Below are positions 35,491-44,508 of a stretch of DNA of 64,000 bases, piece after piece. This DNA comes from Candidatus Scotarchaeum otlingeri. GTDB taxonomy: Archaea > Thermoproteota > Nitrososphaeria > Geothermarchaeales > JDFR-13. Numbering within the stretch: the first letter of the stretch is position 1; each line of letters begins with the position of its first letter. The notes beneath the pieces were generated by a model that saw only the letters and a program-made list of their open reading frames with translations, was not told the origin of the DNA and did no database searches. The DNA is taken from NCBI GenBank assembly GCA_002011075.2, contig MTMA02000006.1, forward strand, positions 737,374 to 801,373. Direction: 5' to 3'. The position numbers and the translations under genes are program-made.

Positions 35491-36540
35491 CTAGGGAGAT
35501 AATACGATTATTCTAATTCTACAATACCTATTTGATACCCCTATATTTACCCTTACCTTATCTTCTTCATAACCCAGAATTGTAGTATATAGATAACGCC
35601 AGAATTTCTTATACATTAATGCAGGCATTGTTATAATATTCTTTATCTCTACACCTGTAATGGAGGATATAATAGGTGAGTATTTAGAGAGCCAGCAATC
35701 ATGGATTAAGCATATCCACTCAACTCCTCTAGGAGATTCTTTTCGTTTCGATACAACTCTACTAAATGAATATGCATCGGGATAGTAATGTATAGATGAG
35801 AGTATCCATTCATTTTTATAGCCAAGTTTATTACCTACCTCAAAAATTATTCTCCATATTTCCTTTTCGTAATTCTTTTCCGTATCTTCCAATATCTTTG
35901 TTATATCCTTTATATTTATGCTATACATGGATACATAAGATAAATAGACTAGATAATACCATCCATTGAGAATGACAAGCTCAGCATAGTTTTTTAGTAG
36001 TGAAGAAATGTAATTGGTAACCTTTTTGGCGTCTCTATTGATATAATTGTAGTAATTACTAACCGTTGAATTAATATTATCGAGATATTTTTTTAATGGA
36101 GTATTTTTCAATGGATCCAATTTGTATACTCGGTAAAGCAAGTCACTTATTGACAGGTCGAACTCTGACTCGAGGTTAGAGATAGAATAAAGGTCATCCC
36201 TAAGTATGCTTCTTATTTTTGATAAATATATTATGAATTCTCTTCTGATTCTCTCCTTATGTAAATTTGATATTCGCTGCCACAAGTTTTTTAACTGTAG
36301 AGATATATCATTATTCCATATTAAATTTAGATAATAATATCCGATCAATCCAGGGCCATATCCCCCATTTATCTCTGAGGTGAATAGTAAATGAGTTAGG
36401 CCCGACTTTGTTTTTCTCGTATTATTCAATAGACTCTTGTAGGTCATTGGTATTCTAAGTAAATTACCCCTCTCTTTTGACATACAATAATAAATCAATA
36501 CTTCCCATTGATATATGGCTTTTGGTACTAGGATAACCAT
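35491..36540 (-). CDS. Unrecognised protein, about 349 residues
   Basis: I do not recognise this family. A single soluble chain without signal peptide or clear membrane helix, rich in Tyr, Leu, Ile and Asn and probably mostly helical. Notable stretches are INGGYGPGLIGYYYLNLIW near residues 58-76, RGVEWICLIHDCWL near 267-280 and PALMYKKFWRYLYTTILG near 302-319. The start could be ATG 36540 or TTG 36561. It converges with the ThyX-like gene (10 bases between stops) and is divergent from the ThiR-like regulator. Conserved W/H/C residues in the RGVEWICLIHDCW block look like a functional site but no motif is known to me. Confidence 0.6.
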   Translation of the reverse strand: MVILVPKAIYQWEVLIYYCMSKERGNLLRIPMTYKSLLNNTRKTKSGLTHLLFTSEINGGYGPGLIGYYYLNLIWNNDISLQLKNLWQRISNLHKERIRREFIIYLSKIRSILRDDLYSISNLESEFDLSISDLLYRVYKLDPLKNTPLKKYLDNINSTVSNYYNYINRDAKKVTNYISSLLKNYAELVILNGWYYLVYLSYVSMYSINIKDITKILEDTEKNYEKEIWRIIFEVGNKLGYKNEWILSSIHYYPDAYSFSRVVSKRKESPRGVEWICLIHDCWLSKYSPIISSITGVEIKNIITMPALMYKKFWRYLYTTILGYEEDKVRVNIGVSNRYCRIRIIVLSP

Positions 36541-36603
36541 ATCTGAAGATATAAGGCTCAATCTTGCTATATTGCAGTTTTTTTATAGAGGTAACTTAAC
36601 GAT

Positions 36604-36613
36604 TTTGCGCAAA
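36604..36613. promoter_or_regulatory. Palindrome TTTGCGCAAA upstream of the ThiR-like gene
   Basis: Perfect 10-base palindrome with a GC core in AT-rich DNA, lying just before a TATA-like ATATAAAATTA (36615-36625) that precedes ATG 36658. Position and symmetry fit an operator for a dimeric HTH protein, possibly autoregulation by the ThiR-like product; the minus-strand gene starting at 36540 could also be controlled. Confidence 0.4.
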
Positions 36614-36657
36614 CATATAAAATTAATTTAATTCTTTATCAAAAGTAGTTAATTGGG

Positions 36658-37590
36658 ATGTTAACGCCGCATGAACTATATGTAAAGAAGATTATTCCCT
36701 ATCTTAAGGGTATTTTCGCAGTCAAATTATATGAAAAGGGGTATACACAGAGTGAGATAGCGCGTATACTCGGTGTAACCCAGTCCGCTGTAAGCCAATA
36801 TCTGGATAAGGATGAGACATACTATATCAAGCTATTGGATGAAATAGGCCTCGAGAAAGAATTCTATCAACATAGGCTTAAACAAGCATTAAGCCAAAAA
36901 GTAGACCCTGAAAATACTCTATACTTCTTCATGGATCTATGGAATATACTCATGAATCAGGAGATATTATGCAGGATTCATAGAAAATTCTATAATCTTA
37001 TCGATGTATGCTCGGTATATAAGAAAATTTCTTATGGACAGACAGTTCAAGATCGTCAATCGATATTATATGAATTGGAAAGGGCATATAATATTCTTGT
37101 AAAGCTTCCTGGCTTTAACCAATTAATACCTGAGGTATATAGCAATATCGCAAGATCTGTAGCCAATCCCAAAAAACTTGATGATATCGCTGCATACCCT
37201 GGTCGAATAATTCCCTATAGAGGATCAATCAAGATTGTGGCAAAACCCTCCTTCGGGGCCTCCACCCATCTAGGAGAGGTGCTGATTAGATTATCAAGAT
37301 ATTATCCAGAGATACAGGCCGTGATGAATATCAGGTTCGATGAGAAAATATTTCAGGCAGTACAATCTATAGGCGAAAAATATATATTTACAAGTGAAGA
37401 TGTTAAGGACAATGAGGAGGCAGTGATAATCGATATTATACATTCTCTAGTGAAATATGGTTTCAGCCCAATAGTTTTTGATAAAGGGGGTGTAGGCATC
37501 GAACCTAATACATATATATTTGGAAGAGATGCATATGATGTTATTGACAAGGTCGTAGGAATTCTTTGGGGGCTAAGAAATATTGAGTGA
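36658..37590 (+). CDS. thiR: HTH-ThiN transcription regulator, ThiR-like
   Basis: 310 residues. The N-terminal part has an XRE-type helix-turn-helix (LYEKGYTQSEIARILGVTQS near 23-42, then AVSQYLDKDE). The C-terminal part, about 155-305, is a ThiN domain, with YPGRIIPYRG, KPSFGASTHLGEVLI near 197-211, AVMNIRFDEK near 222 and FDKGGVGIEPNTYIFG near 281. ThiN is the thiamine phosphate-binding or synthase domain; joined to HTH it is the archaeal ThiR regulator, which senses thiamine phosphates and represses thiamine genes. No thiamine gene is in the window. The next gene starts inside its last codons (TTG 37583). Confidence 0.85.
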   Translation: MLTPHELYVKKIIPYLKGIFAVKLYEKGYTQSEIARILGVTQSAVSQYLDKDETYYIKLLDEIGLEKEFYQHRLKQALSQKVDPENTLYFFMDLWNILMNQEILCRIHRKFYNLIDVCSVYKKISYGQTVQDRQSILYELERAYNILVKLPGFNQLIPEVYSNIARSVANPKKLDDIAAYPGRIIPYRGSIKIVAKPSFGASTHLGEVLIRLSRYYPEIQAVMNIRFDEKIFQAVQSIGEKYIFTSEDVKDNEEAVIIDIIHSLVKYGFSPIVFDKGGVGIEPNTYIFGRDAYDVIDKVVGILWGLRNIE

Positions 37591-38950
37591 ACAGGACAAA
37601 TTTAATTTAGGTGATAATGTAGAAATTAGGGTTTATGGTGGGTATAAGGAAGTAGGGGGCAACCTAATCGAAGTATCCACCAAGGACGAAAGGATAATAT
37701 TAGATTTAGGTGTCAATTTGGGCCGGCTGAATAGTATTTATTCATGGCCAACCTTCCAGGTAGATGACCCTTATGAGCTATACTATTTATCTATTGTGCC
37801 TAATATAGACGGATTATTTACAAAGTGGAAAGATAAATATGAACCTGGAGAGGAGTTTGATACTAATATACTAGGTGTATTCATTACTCATCTACATCTG
37901 GACCATATGTTCCTTTTACCTCAAATCAATAGATCTATAGATATTTATATGGGTGAAACTGCAGGCATTATATATAGGACGAGAAAGAAGATATCACGAA
38001 GAAAAAAGTTTTGGGTCGATGATGGCTTAAAGATAAGATTATTCAGGAGCTACAGAAAAATTAGGCTAGGTGAATTTACTATAACTCCTATTCATGTTGA
38101 TCATAGTATTCCAGGTGCATATGGATTTAAGATAGAAACACCAGATGGGGTAATTGGATATAGTGGAGATTATAGATTGCATGGTACCTCATTGACCTAT
38201 GAAGGAGAGGAATCCTTAACTTGGGACTTTATAGATAATCTCCAAAGCGAGGATGTATCCTTATTTATTACAGAAGGTACTAAATACGAAGATATATCTC
38301 TTGAGCATGAACGAGATGTTGAAGAAAAAATCCTATATTTATTGAGGGGGACGACAGGAGCTGCTCTAGCTAGTTTTAGTGAAACAGATGTTGATAGACT
38401 AAGAACATTTATAAATGCTGGTATGAAAGAAGGATGGCAAATATTTGTTCCATTAAGGCATTTTATGATTATCAAAGCATTATCTGACTATGACCCCCAC
38501 TTGGATATCCCCTTCTCCCATGAATATATCGGGGTGTATCTAAAGGCCAAGAAAATGCTGGCATGGGAAAAAGACGCATATGATAACATCCTCGATGAGG
38601 GATTCGAAATAATGGAGTTTCCTAGAGATGTAACCACTGATAAACTAAGGAAGAAGATATTAGTGGGATGGGGAAACTTTAAGCATGAATTGATAAATGT
38701 AGGGTTGCCAGAAAATTCAGTGGCTATATTCAGTTATTCTGAACCAGTAGATGAGGAGGCGGAGATCGAGTTGGATAAGGTTTTGAATTGGCTAAGGATT
38801 TTTTCGGTTCCCTCTTATAGGATACACTGTTCTGGACATATCTATATGAGAGATCTCCGAAATATTGTTGAAAAGGTATCTCCTAAGCATCTATATGTGA
38901 TACATAGCAAGTACCCGGAGAATATTAAGAAATACCTAGGGTATCAATAG
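37583..38950 (+). CDS. RNase J-like beta-CASP metallo-beta-lactamase ribonuclease
   Basis: 455 residues. Zinc motif H103-x-H105-x-D107-H108 (ITHLHLDH), with further ligands in TPIHVDHSIPGAYGF and GYSGDYRLHG. The beta-CASP domain (LFITEGTKYEDISLE, then ALASFSETDVDRL near 270) leads to HCSGHIYMRDL and LYVIHSKYPE near the end. Archaeal RNase J is a 5'-3' exonuclease acting on monophosphorylated RNA. The N-terminal YGGYKEVGGNLIEV is the usual RNase J opening. Start TTG 37583 overlaps the stop of the ThiR-like gene by eight bases, so the two are translated together, perhaps by chance of packing. It lies far from other RNA genes. Confidence 0.85.
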   Translation: MSEQDKFNLGDNVEIRVYGGYKEVGGNLIEVSTKDERIILDLGVNLGRLNSIYSWPTFQVDDPYELYYLSIVPNIDGLFTKWKDKYEPGEEFDTNILGVFITHLHLDHMFLLPQINRSIDIYMGETAGIIYRTRKKISRRKKFWVDDGLKIRLFRSYRKIRLGEFTITPIHVDHSIPGAYGFKIETPDGVIGYSGDYRLHGTSLTYEGEESLTWDFIDNLQSEDVSLFITEGTKYEDISLEHERDVEEKILYLLRGTTGAALASFSETDVDRLRTFINAGMKEGWQIFVPLRHFMIIKALSDYDPHLDIPFSHEYIGVYLKAKKMLAWEKDAYDNILDEGFEIMEFPRDVTTDKLRKKILVGWGNFKHELINVGLPENSVAIFSYSEPVDEEAEIELDKVLNWLRIFSVPSYRIHCSGHIYMRDLRNIVEKVSPKHLYVIHSKYPENIKKYLGYQ

Positions 38951-38986
38951 GAGCAATATATGCAACAAAAAAAAGAGTATATGAGT

Positions 38987-39472
38987 TTATCTTTTATACC
39001 CAAATTTTCGTAACAACTCATGTCTCTCTTTTTCCTCTTTCTCTCCCTCAACACCCTTACTCTTAAATCCATCTACTACCCCTATCACTGTACGTCCTTG
39101 GTCTGTCTCTGCTATGAGGAATTGGAGAGGGTTGGCTGATGCAGTATATATATTTACGATTTCCTGTACATGTTTAATTCGGTCAAGCACATTAATCGGA
39201 TAGGCATTCTTAATTGCTATAACAAAGAAGTGTCCTGCAGATATTTTCTCAGCCAATTCAACAGCCAGCTTGATTAGATCTTGGTCATTACCATCTTTTC
39301 TAATTAAGGTAGGACCACTAGCTTCGCAAAACGCTATTCCAAACTTTATGTAGGGGCTTGAGGTAACTAAGGCTTCATAGAGATCTTCGACTGTCTTTAT
39401 GAAGTGGCTTGTCCCTGCTATTATATTTACCCCCTCGGGAGGCTTGAAATCAACTATGTGAAACGATATCAT
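38987..39472 (-). CDS. Adenosine-specific kinase
   Basis: 161-residue archaeal adenosine-specific kinase family protein (PF04008), proposed to phosphorylate adenosine. Family-wide blocks are present: [16 protein letters not shown] near residues 21-36, [20 protein letters not shown] near 44-63, [20 protein letters not shown] near 81-100, [20 protein letters not shown] near 109-128 and [14 protein letters not shown] near 129-142. GGGTGA sits 5 bases before ATG 39472. No enzyme of purine metabolism is adjacent. Biochemical support in the family is limited, so function stays tentative. Confidence 0.85.
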   Translation of the reverse strand: MISFHIVDFKPPEGVNIIAGTSHFIKTVEDLYEALVTSSPYIKFGIAFCEASGPTLIRKDGNDQDLIKLAVELAEKISAGHFFVIAIKNAYPINVLDRIKHVQEIVNIYTASANPLQFLIAETDQGRTVIGVVDGFKSKGVEGEKEEKERHELLRKFGYKR

Positions 39473-39612
39473 AATTTCACCCTAAAAGATAATTCTATAG
39501 ATAGTGAAAATTAAATAGTAATGCTTTATGTATTATTCATATAAGTATTTATATTAAAATTATATTGCATTATTATTACTATACTAACGCCCTAATATAC
39601 TTAGGTGAGGCG

Positions 39613-40512
39613 ATGGAGGAACGCATGAAAAAGAAAATTATAGAGCTTATTATAGAATTATATAGAGTTGCAGAGACAAAACTACCGGATGATGTTATTT
39701 CAGCACTTAGGTCAGCGTATGAAAAGGAATCCAATCGGCTGGCAAAATCGATTTTGAGCGCTATTCTCAAGAACATAGAGCTCTCCGAAGAATTAAATAA
39801 GCCTATGTGTCAAGACACCGGTGTACCTACTTTCTATCTAGAGGTAGGCGAGAAATTCCCTATCAAGCATGAATTAAGGGAATTGATAATGGAAGCAACC
39901 CGTTTGGCCACGGCTAAAGTTCCCCTTCGTCCAAATGCTGTCGATCCATTTACGGGTAACAATACCGGCGACAATACTGGAAGGTTTATACCCTATATAC
40001 ACTGGGACTTTGTGGAGGGTAATAATCTAAAAATTACTCTCTTACCTAAAGGGGGAGGTAGTGAAAATACGGTTCAGCTTAGGATGATTAGTCCAGGATT
40101 AGGCTTAGAGGGTGTGAAGCATGCTGTGATTGAAGCAATATATGATGCTGGGGGAAAGCCTTGCCCACCTGTTATAGTAGGCATAGGTATCGGCGGTGGT
40201 AGTGACATAGCTTTATCCCTTGCTAAAAAAGCTATTCTTCGACCGATAACAGAGAGACATAGGGATAGGCTAGTAGCAAAATTTGAGAGTGAGTTACTAG
40301 ACTATCTTAATAGGCTTGGGATTGGACCGATGGGTCTGGGTGGAGATACTACTGTTTTGGGTGTAAATATAGAATATGCCCACAGACACCCAGCCAGCAT
40401 GCCTATCGGTATTGTAACACAATGTTGGGCGGCTAGAAGGGCGTCGGTTACTATAGATAGTAGAGGTAATACTAGATGGATTAGTCACAGAGAGGTGGAT
40501 TTATATGACTAG
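39613..40512 (+). CDS. fumA: Class I fumarate hydratase, alpha (N-terminal) subunit
   Basis: Fe-S fumarase subunit, about 299 residues. Cluster ligands are Cys in NKPMCQDTGVPTF, GKPCPPVIVG and TQCWAARR; substrate segments are NNTGDNTGRFIPYIHW and GSENTVQLRMISPGLG. Two starts compete: ATG 39613, with GGTGAGG only two bases before it, and ATG 39625, with GGAGGA (39615-39620) four bases before. The frame is also open upstream but homology is not. The beta subunit overlaps it by eight bases and the SDH genes follow, so this is the first gene of a six-gene operon converting succinate to malate. Class I L(+)-tartrate dehydratase shares the fold; context argues for fumarase. Confidence 0.88.
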   Translation: MEERMKKKIIELIIELYRVAETKLPDDVISALRSAYEKESNRLAKSILSAILKNIELSEELNKPMCQDTGVPTFYLEVGEKFPIKHELRELIMEATRLATAKVPLRPNAVDPFTGNNTGDNTGRFIPYIHWDFVEGNNLKITLLPKGGGSENTVQLRMISPGLGLEGVKHAVIEAIYDAGGKPCPPVIVGIGIGGGSDIALSLAKKAILRPITERHRDRLVAKFESELLDYLNRLGIGPMGLGGDTTVLGVNIEYAHRHPASMPIGIVTQCWAARRASVTIDSRGNTRWISHREVDLYD

Positions 40513-41098
40513 AGAATATTTTCTTAAAACACCTATAGAGGAGGAAGTAGTCAGGAAACTTAGAGTAGGTGATACTATTTACATCGATGGATTGGTTATT
40601 ACGGCTAGGGATGCTGCCCATAAAAGAGCGATAGACTATTATGAAGCAAAGAAAGAGGTCCCGGTCAAATTTTATGGGAATGTGCTCTATCACTGTGGAC
40701 CTCTGGTAAAAAAGATTGATGAAAAGTGGGAAATTGTCTCTGCAGGGCCCACTACAAGCACTCGTATGGAATATATAGAGCCTAGATTCATAGAGATCTT
40801 CAGGCCACGTATTATAGTAGGTAAAGGGGGGATGGGTGAAGATACTACAAGTGCCCTACATAAATATGGAGCTATCTATGCGGCTTATCCCGGGGGTGTC
40901 GGGGTATTAGCAGCACGGTCTATAAAGAAGATATTGGGGGTTGAGTGGTTAGATCTTGGTATACCTGAGGCTCTATGGGTTCTTGAGGTTGAGAACTTCG
41001 GTCCCTTGACTGTGGCGATTGACGCCCATAAGAATAATCTATATCTAAATATAAGAGAGAGTTCTTATGAAAAGTTAAAGGATATTACTAGTATATAA
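40505..41098 (+). CDS. fumB: Class I fumarate hydratase, beta (C-terminal) subunit
   Basis: 197 residues, the swivelling beta subunit of two-part class I fumarases. Conserved blocks are KLRVGDTIYIDGLVITARDA near residues 17-36, VLYHCGPLVKK near 59-69, GPTTSTRMEYIEP near 79-91, VGKGGMGEDTTSALHKYGAI near 103-122, and EALWVLEVENFGPLTV. It starts at ATG 40505 inside the last codons of the alpha gene, with GAGGTGGA as ribosome site, so the two subunits are made together. The sdhA gene follows after 21 bases. Single-chain fumarases in bacteria join these two parts. Confidence 0.9.
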   Translation: MTREYFLKTPIEEEVVRKLRVGDTIYIDGLVITARDAAHKRAIDYYEAKKEVPVKFYGNVLYHCGPLVKKIDEKWEIVSAGPTTSTRMEYIEPRFIEIFRPRIIVGKGGMGEDTTSALHKYGAIYAAYPGGVGVLAARSIKKILGVEWLDLGIPEALWVLEVENFGPLTVAIDAHKNNLYLNIRESSYEKLKDITSI

Positions 41099-41119
41099 CG
41101 TGTTTAGGAGGGTACTTAG

Positions 41120-42838
41120 ATGGTCGAAGTAATTAAGCATGATATATTAATAATTGGTTCCGGTCTAGCCGGTCTTAGAGCAGCTGTCGCTGCCGCCTAT
41201 AGATCGAAGGATAAACTCAGCATAGGCATAGTATCAAAGTTACATATGAATAGGGCTCACTCGGTTTCGGCTCAAGGAGGTACGGCCGCAGTATTATATA
41301 CAGATGAAGGAGATAGCTATACTCTACATGCATGGGATACAATAAAGGGATCTGACTTTCTAGCGGACCAAGATGCTGTCGATTTCTTTGTGAAGGAAGC
41401 TCCACGAGAGATTCTACAGCTAGAACATTGGGGTATGCCTATAAGTAGACGTCCTGATGGAAGGATAGATCAACGTAGATTCGGTGGACATAGTTTTCCT
41501 AGAGCCGTATATGCTGCTGATAAAACGGGTTTCTATGAGATGCAGACTTTATGGGGGGTATTGCGGATATTTGAGAATATTTCCATATATCCAGAATGGT
41601 TTGCGACTAACCTCATAAGGGTAAATGATGAAGTAAGAGGGATAACTGCGATAGACATGAAGACAGGAACTTTGCATCTATTTGTGGCTAAAGTGTTTAT
41701 TATGGCGGCGGGGGGCGGACTTAGGATGTACGGGTTTACCACGTATAGCCTATTTTCAACTGCCGATGGGCTGGCTATGGCTCTGAGGGCAGGGCTGCCG
41801 TTGAAGGATATGGAATTTGTACAATTTCATCCTACAGGAATGGTGCCGAGCGGCATGCTTATGACAGAGGGCGCTAGAGGCGAGGGTGGATACCTAATAA
41901 ATAGTAAGGGTGAGAGGTTTATGAAGAAGTATGCTCCGGAGAAGATGGAGCTGGCGCCTAGAGATATTGTTTCAAGAGCTATGATGAGAGAGATATTGGA
42001 AGGTAGAGGATTCGAAGGACCTGAGGGCCTCGATTATCTCCATTTAGATCTTACTCATCTTGGAGCGGAGAAAATTTATGAGAGATTACCCCAGGTGAGG
42101 GAGGTGGCTATGAAGTTCGTCGGTATAGACCCTGTAAAGGAACCTATACCTGTGAGACCAGTAGCACATTATCTGATGGGGGGTATCCATGTAGAGAACC
42201 TTGTGGAGACTCCTCTTAAAAGGTTATTAGCAGCGGGGGAGGTTACATCTATCAGTATCCATGGTGCTAATAGGTTAGGAACTAATTCAACGGCGGAGTG
42301 TTTAGTGTTTGGTAGAATCGCGGGGATTAGGGCAGCCGAATATGTTTTGGGCGGCGCTGATTATCCTGATGCTCCGATTAGAGAGGCCGAGAATGAGGAG
42401 AAACGTATATTTGATGATTTGATGGGTAGGGAAACAGGAGAAGATGCTTATATGATAAGAAGAGAGCTGAGGAGGACTATGGATAGGAATCTCTATATAT
42501 TTAGAGATGAGAAGGGTATAGCAGAGGGATTAGATAAAATAAGGAGTTTAATGGATAAATTTAAGGAAGTTGTAGTGACAGATAAAGAGATGAGTTATAA
42601 TAGTGATCTCCAATATGTTTTGGAAACTGAGAATCTTCTTCAGGTTTCTGAGGCAATTGCCTATGCTGCTTTGAAAAGGCGGGAGTCACGAGGAAGCCAC
42701 TTCAGGATCGATTATCCAAATAGAGATGATATAAATTATCTCAAACACTCCTTGATATATTACACGAAGGAGGGTTTGGTATTAAACTATATCCCTGTAG
42801 TGATAACGATGTGGCGTCCTGTAGAGAGAAAGTATTAG
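41120..42838 (+). CDS. sdhA: Succinate dehydrogenase flavoprotein subunit
   Basis: 572-residue FAD subunit that oxidises succinate to fumarate on the inner face of the membrane. FAD-binding [19 protein letters not shown] near residues 8-26, the flavin-attachment-type [13 protein letters not shown] near 47-59 with the His that is usually covalently linked to [18 protein letters not shown] near 125, the active-site [20 protein letters not shown] near 236, and [27 protein letters not shown] precedes ATG 41120 by seven bases. It is the third gene of the fumarase-SDH operon. Fumarate reductase shares all motifs; the oxidative cycle around it favours dehydrogenase. Confidence 0.93.
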   Translation: MVEVIKHDILIIGSGLAGLRAAVAAAYRSKDKLSIGIVSKLHMNRAHSVSAQGGTAAVLYTDEGDSYTLHAWDTIKGSDFLADQDAVDFFVKEAPREILQLEHWGMPISRRPDGRIDQRRFGGHSFPRAVYAADKTGFYEMQTLWGVLRIFENISIYPEWFATNLIRVNDEVRGITAIDMKTGTLHLFVAKVFIMAAGGGLRMYGFTTYSLFSTADGLAMALRAGLPLKDMEFVQFHPTGMVPSGMLMTEGARGEGGYLINSKGERFMKKYAPEKMELAPRDIVSRAMMREILEGRGFEGPEGLDYLHLDLTHLGAEKIYERLPQVREVAMKFVGIDPVKEPIPVRPVAHYLMGGIHVENLVETPLKRLLAAGEVTSISIHGANRLGTNSTAECLVFGRIAGIRAAEYVLGGADYPDAPIREAENEEKRIFDDLMGRETGEDAYMIRRELRRTMDRNLYIFRDEKGIAEGLDKIRSLMDKFKEVVVTDKEMSYNSDLQYVLETENLLQVSEAIAYAALKRRESRGSHFRIDYPNRDDINYLKHSLIYYTKEGLVLNYIPVVITMWRPVERKY

Positions 42839-42851
42839 AGAGGTGTATCAT

Positions 42852-43316
42852 ATGGCAGATAGAAAAAGATATAGATTCAAGGATAATTTATGGGGAATAT
42901 GGGGATGGTATGGAAACCTAAAGTTTAATTTAGAGAGGTATTTATATCTGATTCATAGATTGACAGGTGTCGGTCTAGTACTTTTTCTCCTCTTACATAT
43001 TATTGTAACTAGCAGCCGGATGTATGGCGAAGCAGCATGGATCGAAACAGAATCTATTATACAAAATCCATTATATGACTTGGGCATGTTGCTTGTGATA
43101 GGTGCCTTAATATTTCATGGCCTAAATGGAATCAGACTTATCTTACTGGAATATGGATTATTAATTGGAAAGCCTACACAACCTATATATCCCTATAAAC
43201 CTACATTGAAAAGAAGAACTCCAAGGCTGCTTATAATACTTATGATGCTGATAGGGACAGTATTCTTCCTGATAGCATTATATGAATTTCTATTGGTATG
43301 GGGGGTATTATCATGA
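42852..43316 (+). CDS. sdhC: Succinate dehydrogenase cytochrome b subunit (SdhC-like)
   Basis: About 154 residues with three hydrophobic segments (near 38-56, 80-102 and 125-148 of the frame). The family signature RYLYLIHRLTGVGL begins the first helix and FHGLNGIRLIL in the second carries the heme-ligand His, H-x4-G-I-R. ATG 42852 is preferred over GTG 42843 because AGGTG at 42841-42845 then sits six bases upstream. It overlaps sdhD. This is the classical b-type heme membrane anchor, not the CCG-domain anchor of Sulfolobales SDH. It passes electrons to a quinone. Confidence 0.85.
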   Translation: MADRKRYRFKDNLWGIWGWYGNLKFNLERYLYLIHRLTGVGLVLFLLLHIIVTSSRMYGEAAWIETESIIQNPLYDLGMLLVIGALIFHGLNGIRLILLEYGLLIGKPTQPIYPYKPTLKRRTPRLLIILMMLIGTVFFLIALYEFLLVWGVLS

Positions 43317-43675
43317 AGGAATCTACTATAAGGTTAATCCAGTATTTCACGGCTTTACTGATATTTATATTGATTGGTTTCCATCTAGGAATATTCACTC
43401 AATTTTTGGGACCTGGATATTCGGCTGGCCTAGATTACTTGAGTGTCTTGGAGAGGATGAAAAATGCTTTCTATGATACGATCTATTTAATTCTATTATT
43501 TTCTTTATTAACTCATGGTTTCATAGGTATCCGAAATATAATGTTCGAAATTTTCCTTACTAGTAGTATACGAAGAATCATTACATTGGCGTTGATTATA
43601 GTATACATCTTTTTCTTGTTATACGGTGCCCTCCCAATATTCTATGGCGTGGAGGAATGTATCACATGTGTCTAG
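43313..43675 (+). CDS. sdhD: Succinate dehydrogenase membrane anchor subunit (SdhD-like)
   Basis: 120 residues, three membrane segments (about 7-26, 54-75 and 86-106). THGFIGIRNIMFEI near 65-78 holds a His in the H-x3-G-I-R heme pattern, so both anchors could bind heme b. ATG 43313 overlaps the SdhC stop (ATGA), with GGGGGGT at 43300-43306 as ribosome site; a longer ATG start at 43298 is less likely. The chain ends EECITCV, an unusual CxxC at the last residues. The stop is followed at once by the GGTGA site for sdhB. Confidence 0.82.
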   Translation: MKESTIRLIQYFTALLIFILIGFHLGIFTQFLGPGYSAGLDYLSVLERMKNAFYDTIYLILLFSLLTHGFIGIRNIMFEIFLTSSIRRIITLALIIVYIFFLLYGALPIFYGVEECITCV

Positions 43676-43685
43676 GGTGATCTTT

Positions 43686-44504
43686 ATGAAGAAGGACTCA
43701 AAGATTATCACCTTCAAGATTAAAAGATGGGACCCCGGTAAGGGAGATTGGCGGATAAGTACATATACAGTTACCATAAGAAAGGGTATGACTATCCTAG
43801 ATGCACTTGTTCATATAAAGGAGACAATTGATCATACCTTGTCATATAGAGCCAGTTGTAGAATGGGGATATGCGGTTCATGTGGGATGACTATCAATGG
43901 AAAGCCTAGATTGGCATGTGAAACACAGATATTAGAATTAAAATCTAATACTATCTCTATTGAGCCTTTGAAGAACTTTGATTTGATAAAAGATCTTGCA
44001 ACCGATTTCTCTCTATTCTTCGAGAAACAAACAAAAATTAGGCCATACTTGATACGTTCGGATGAGGATGAGTATTGGAATCCCTCGAGAGAATATAAAC
44101 AGACACCTACAGAAAGATTATTGTATGAACAGTTTTCTAATTGTATTACATGTGGATTATGTTATGCAGCCTGTCCCACTAATGCGACGAATATAAATTA
44201 CCTTGGTCCTCAAGCTTTAATGAATACATACAGGTTTATAGCGGACTCAAGGGATGAGGGAACCCTAGAAAGGATCGAGTTGGTGGATGCTGTAGATGGA
44301 ATATGGGGATGTCACTTATCAGGAGCATGTTCCGATGTCTGTCCCAAAGGTGTTGATCCAGCCTTAGCTATCCAACTCTTGAGAGGACTAGTGGCAGCTA
44401 AAGCACTACGTAGAATAAAGCATAAAAAAGCTACGGGTGTAGTGCCGCCTTCTGAAGCCAAGAGAAGAAAAGGGATCCCGGAGCCGCCTCCATTTAATGT
44501 ATAG
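43686..44504 (+). CDS. sdhB: Succinate dehydrogenase iron-sulfur subunit
   Basis: 272 residues. The [2Fe-2S] cluster is in SCRMGICGSCGMTINGKPRL, the last Cys in ACETQ. The [4Fe-4S] cluster is CITCGLCYAACP and the third cluster is CHLSGACSDVCPKGVDP, the normal layout. ATG 43686 is chosen because GGTGA lies five bases before it; an upstream ATG at 43626 overlaps sdhD in another frame and has no support. The C terminus is rich in Lys, Arg and Pro (VVPPSEAKRRKGIPEPPPF). Operon order is fumA-fumB-sdhA-sdhC-sdhD-sdhB. Confidence 0.93.
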   Translation: MKKDSKIITFKIKRWDPGKGDWRISTYTVTIRKGMTILDALVHIKETIDHTLSYRASCRMGICGSCGMTINGKPRLACETQILELKSNTISIEPLKNFDLIKDLATDFSLFFEKQTKIRPYLIRSDEDEYWNPSREYKQTPTERLLYEQFSNCITCGLCYAACPTNATNINYLGPQALMNTYRFIADSRDEGTLERIELVDAVDGIWGCHLSGACSDVCPKGVDPALAIQLLRGLVAAKALRRIKHKKATGVVPPSEAKRRKGIPEPPPFNV

Positions 44505-44508
44505 AGAT

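Noticed and set aside
43626-43685. SdhB starting at ATG 43626
   Set aside because: Would overlap sdhD by 50 bases in another frame; the ATG at 43686 has a GGTGA site directly upstream and begins the conserved domain.
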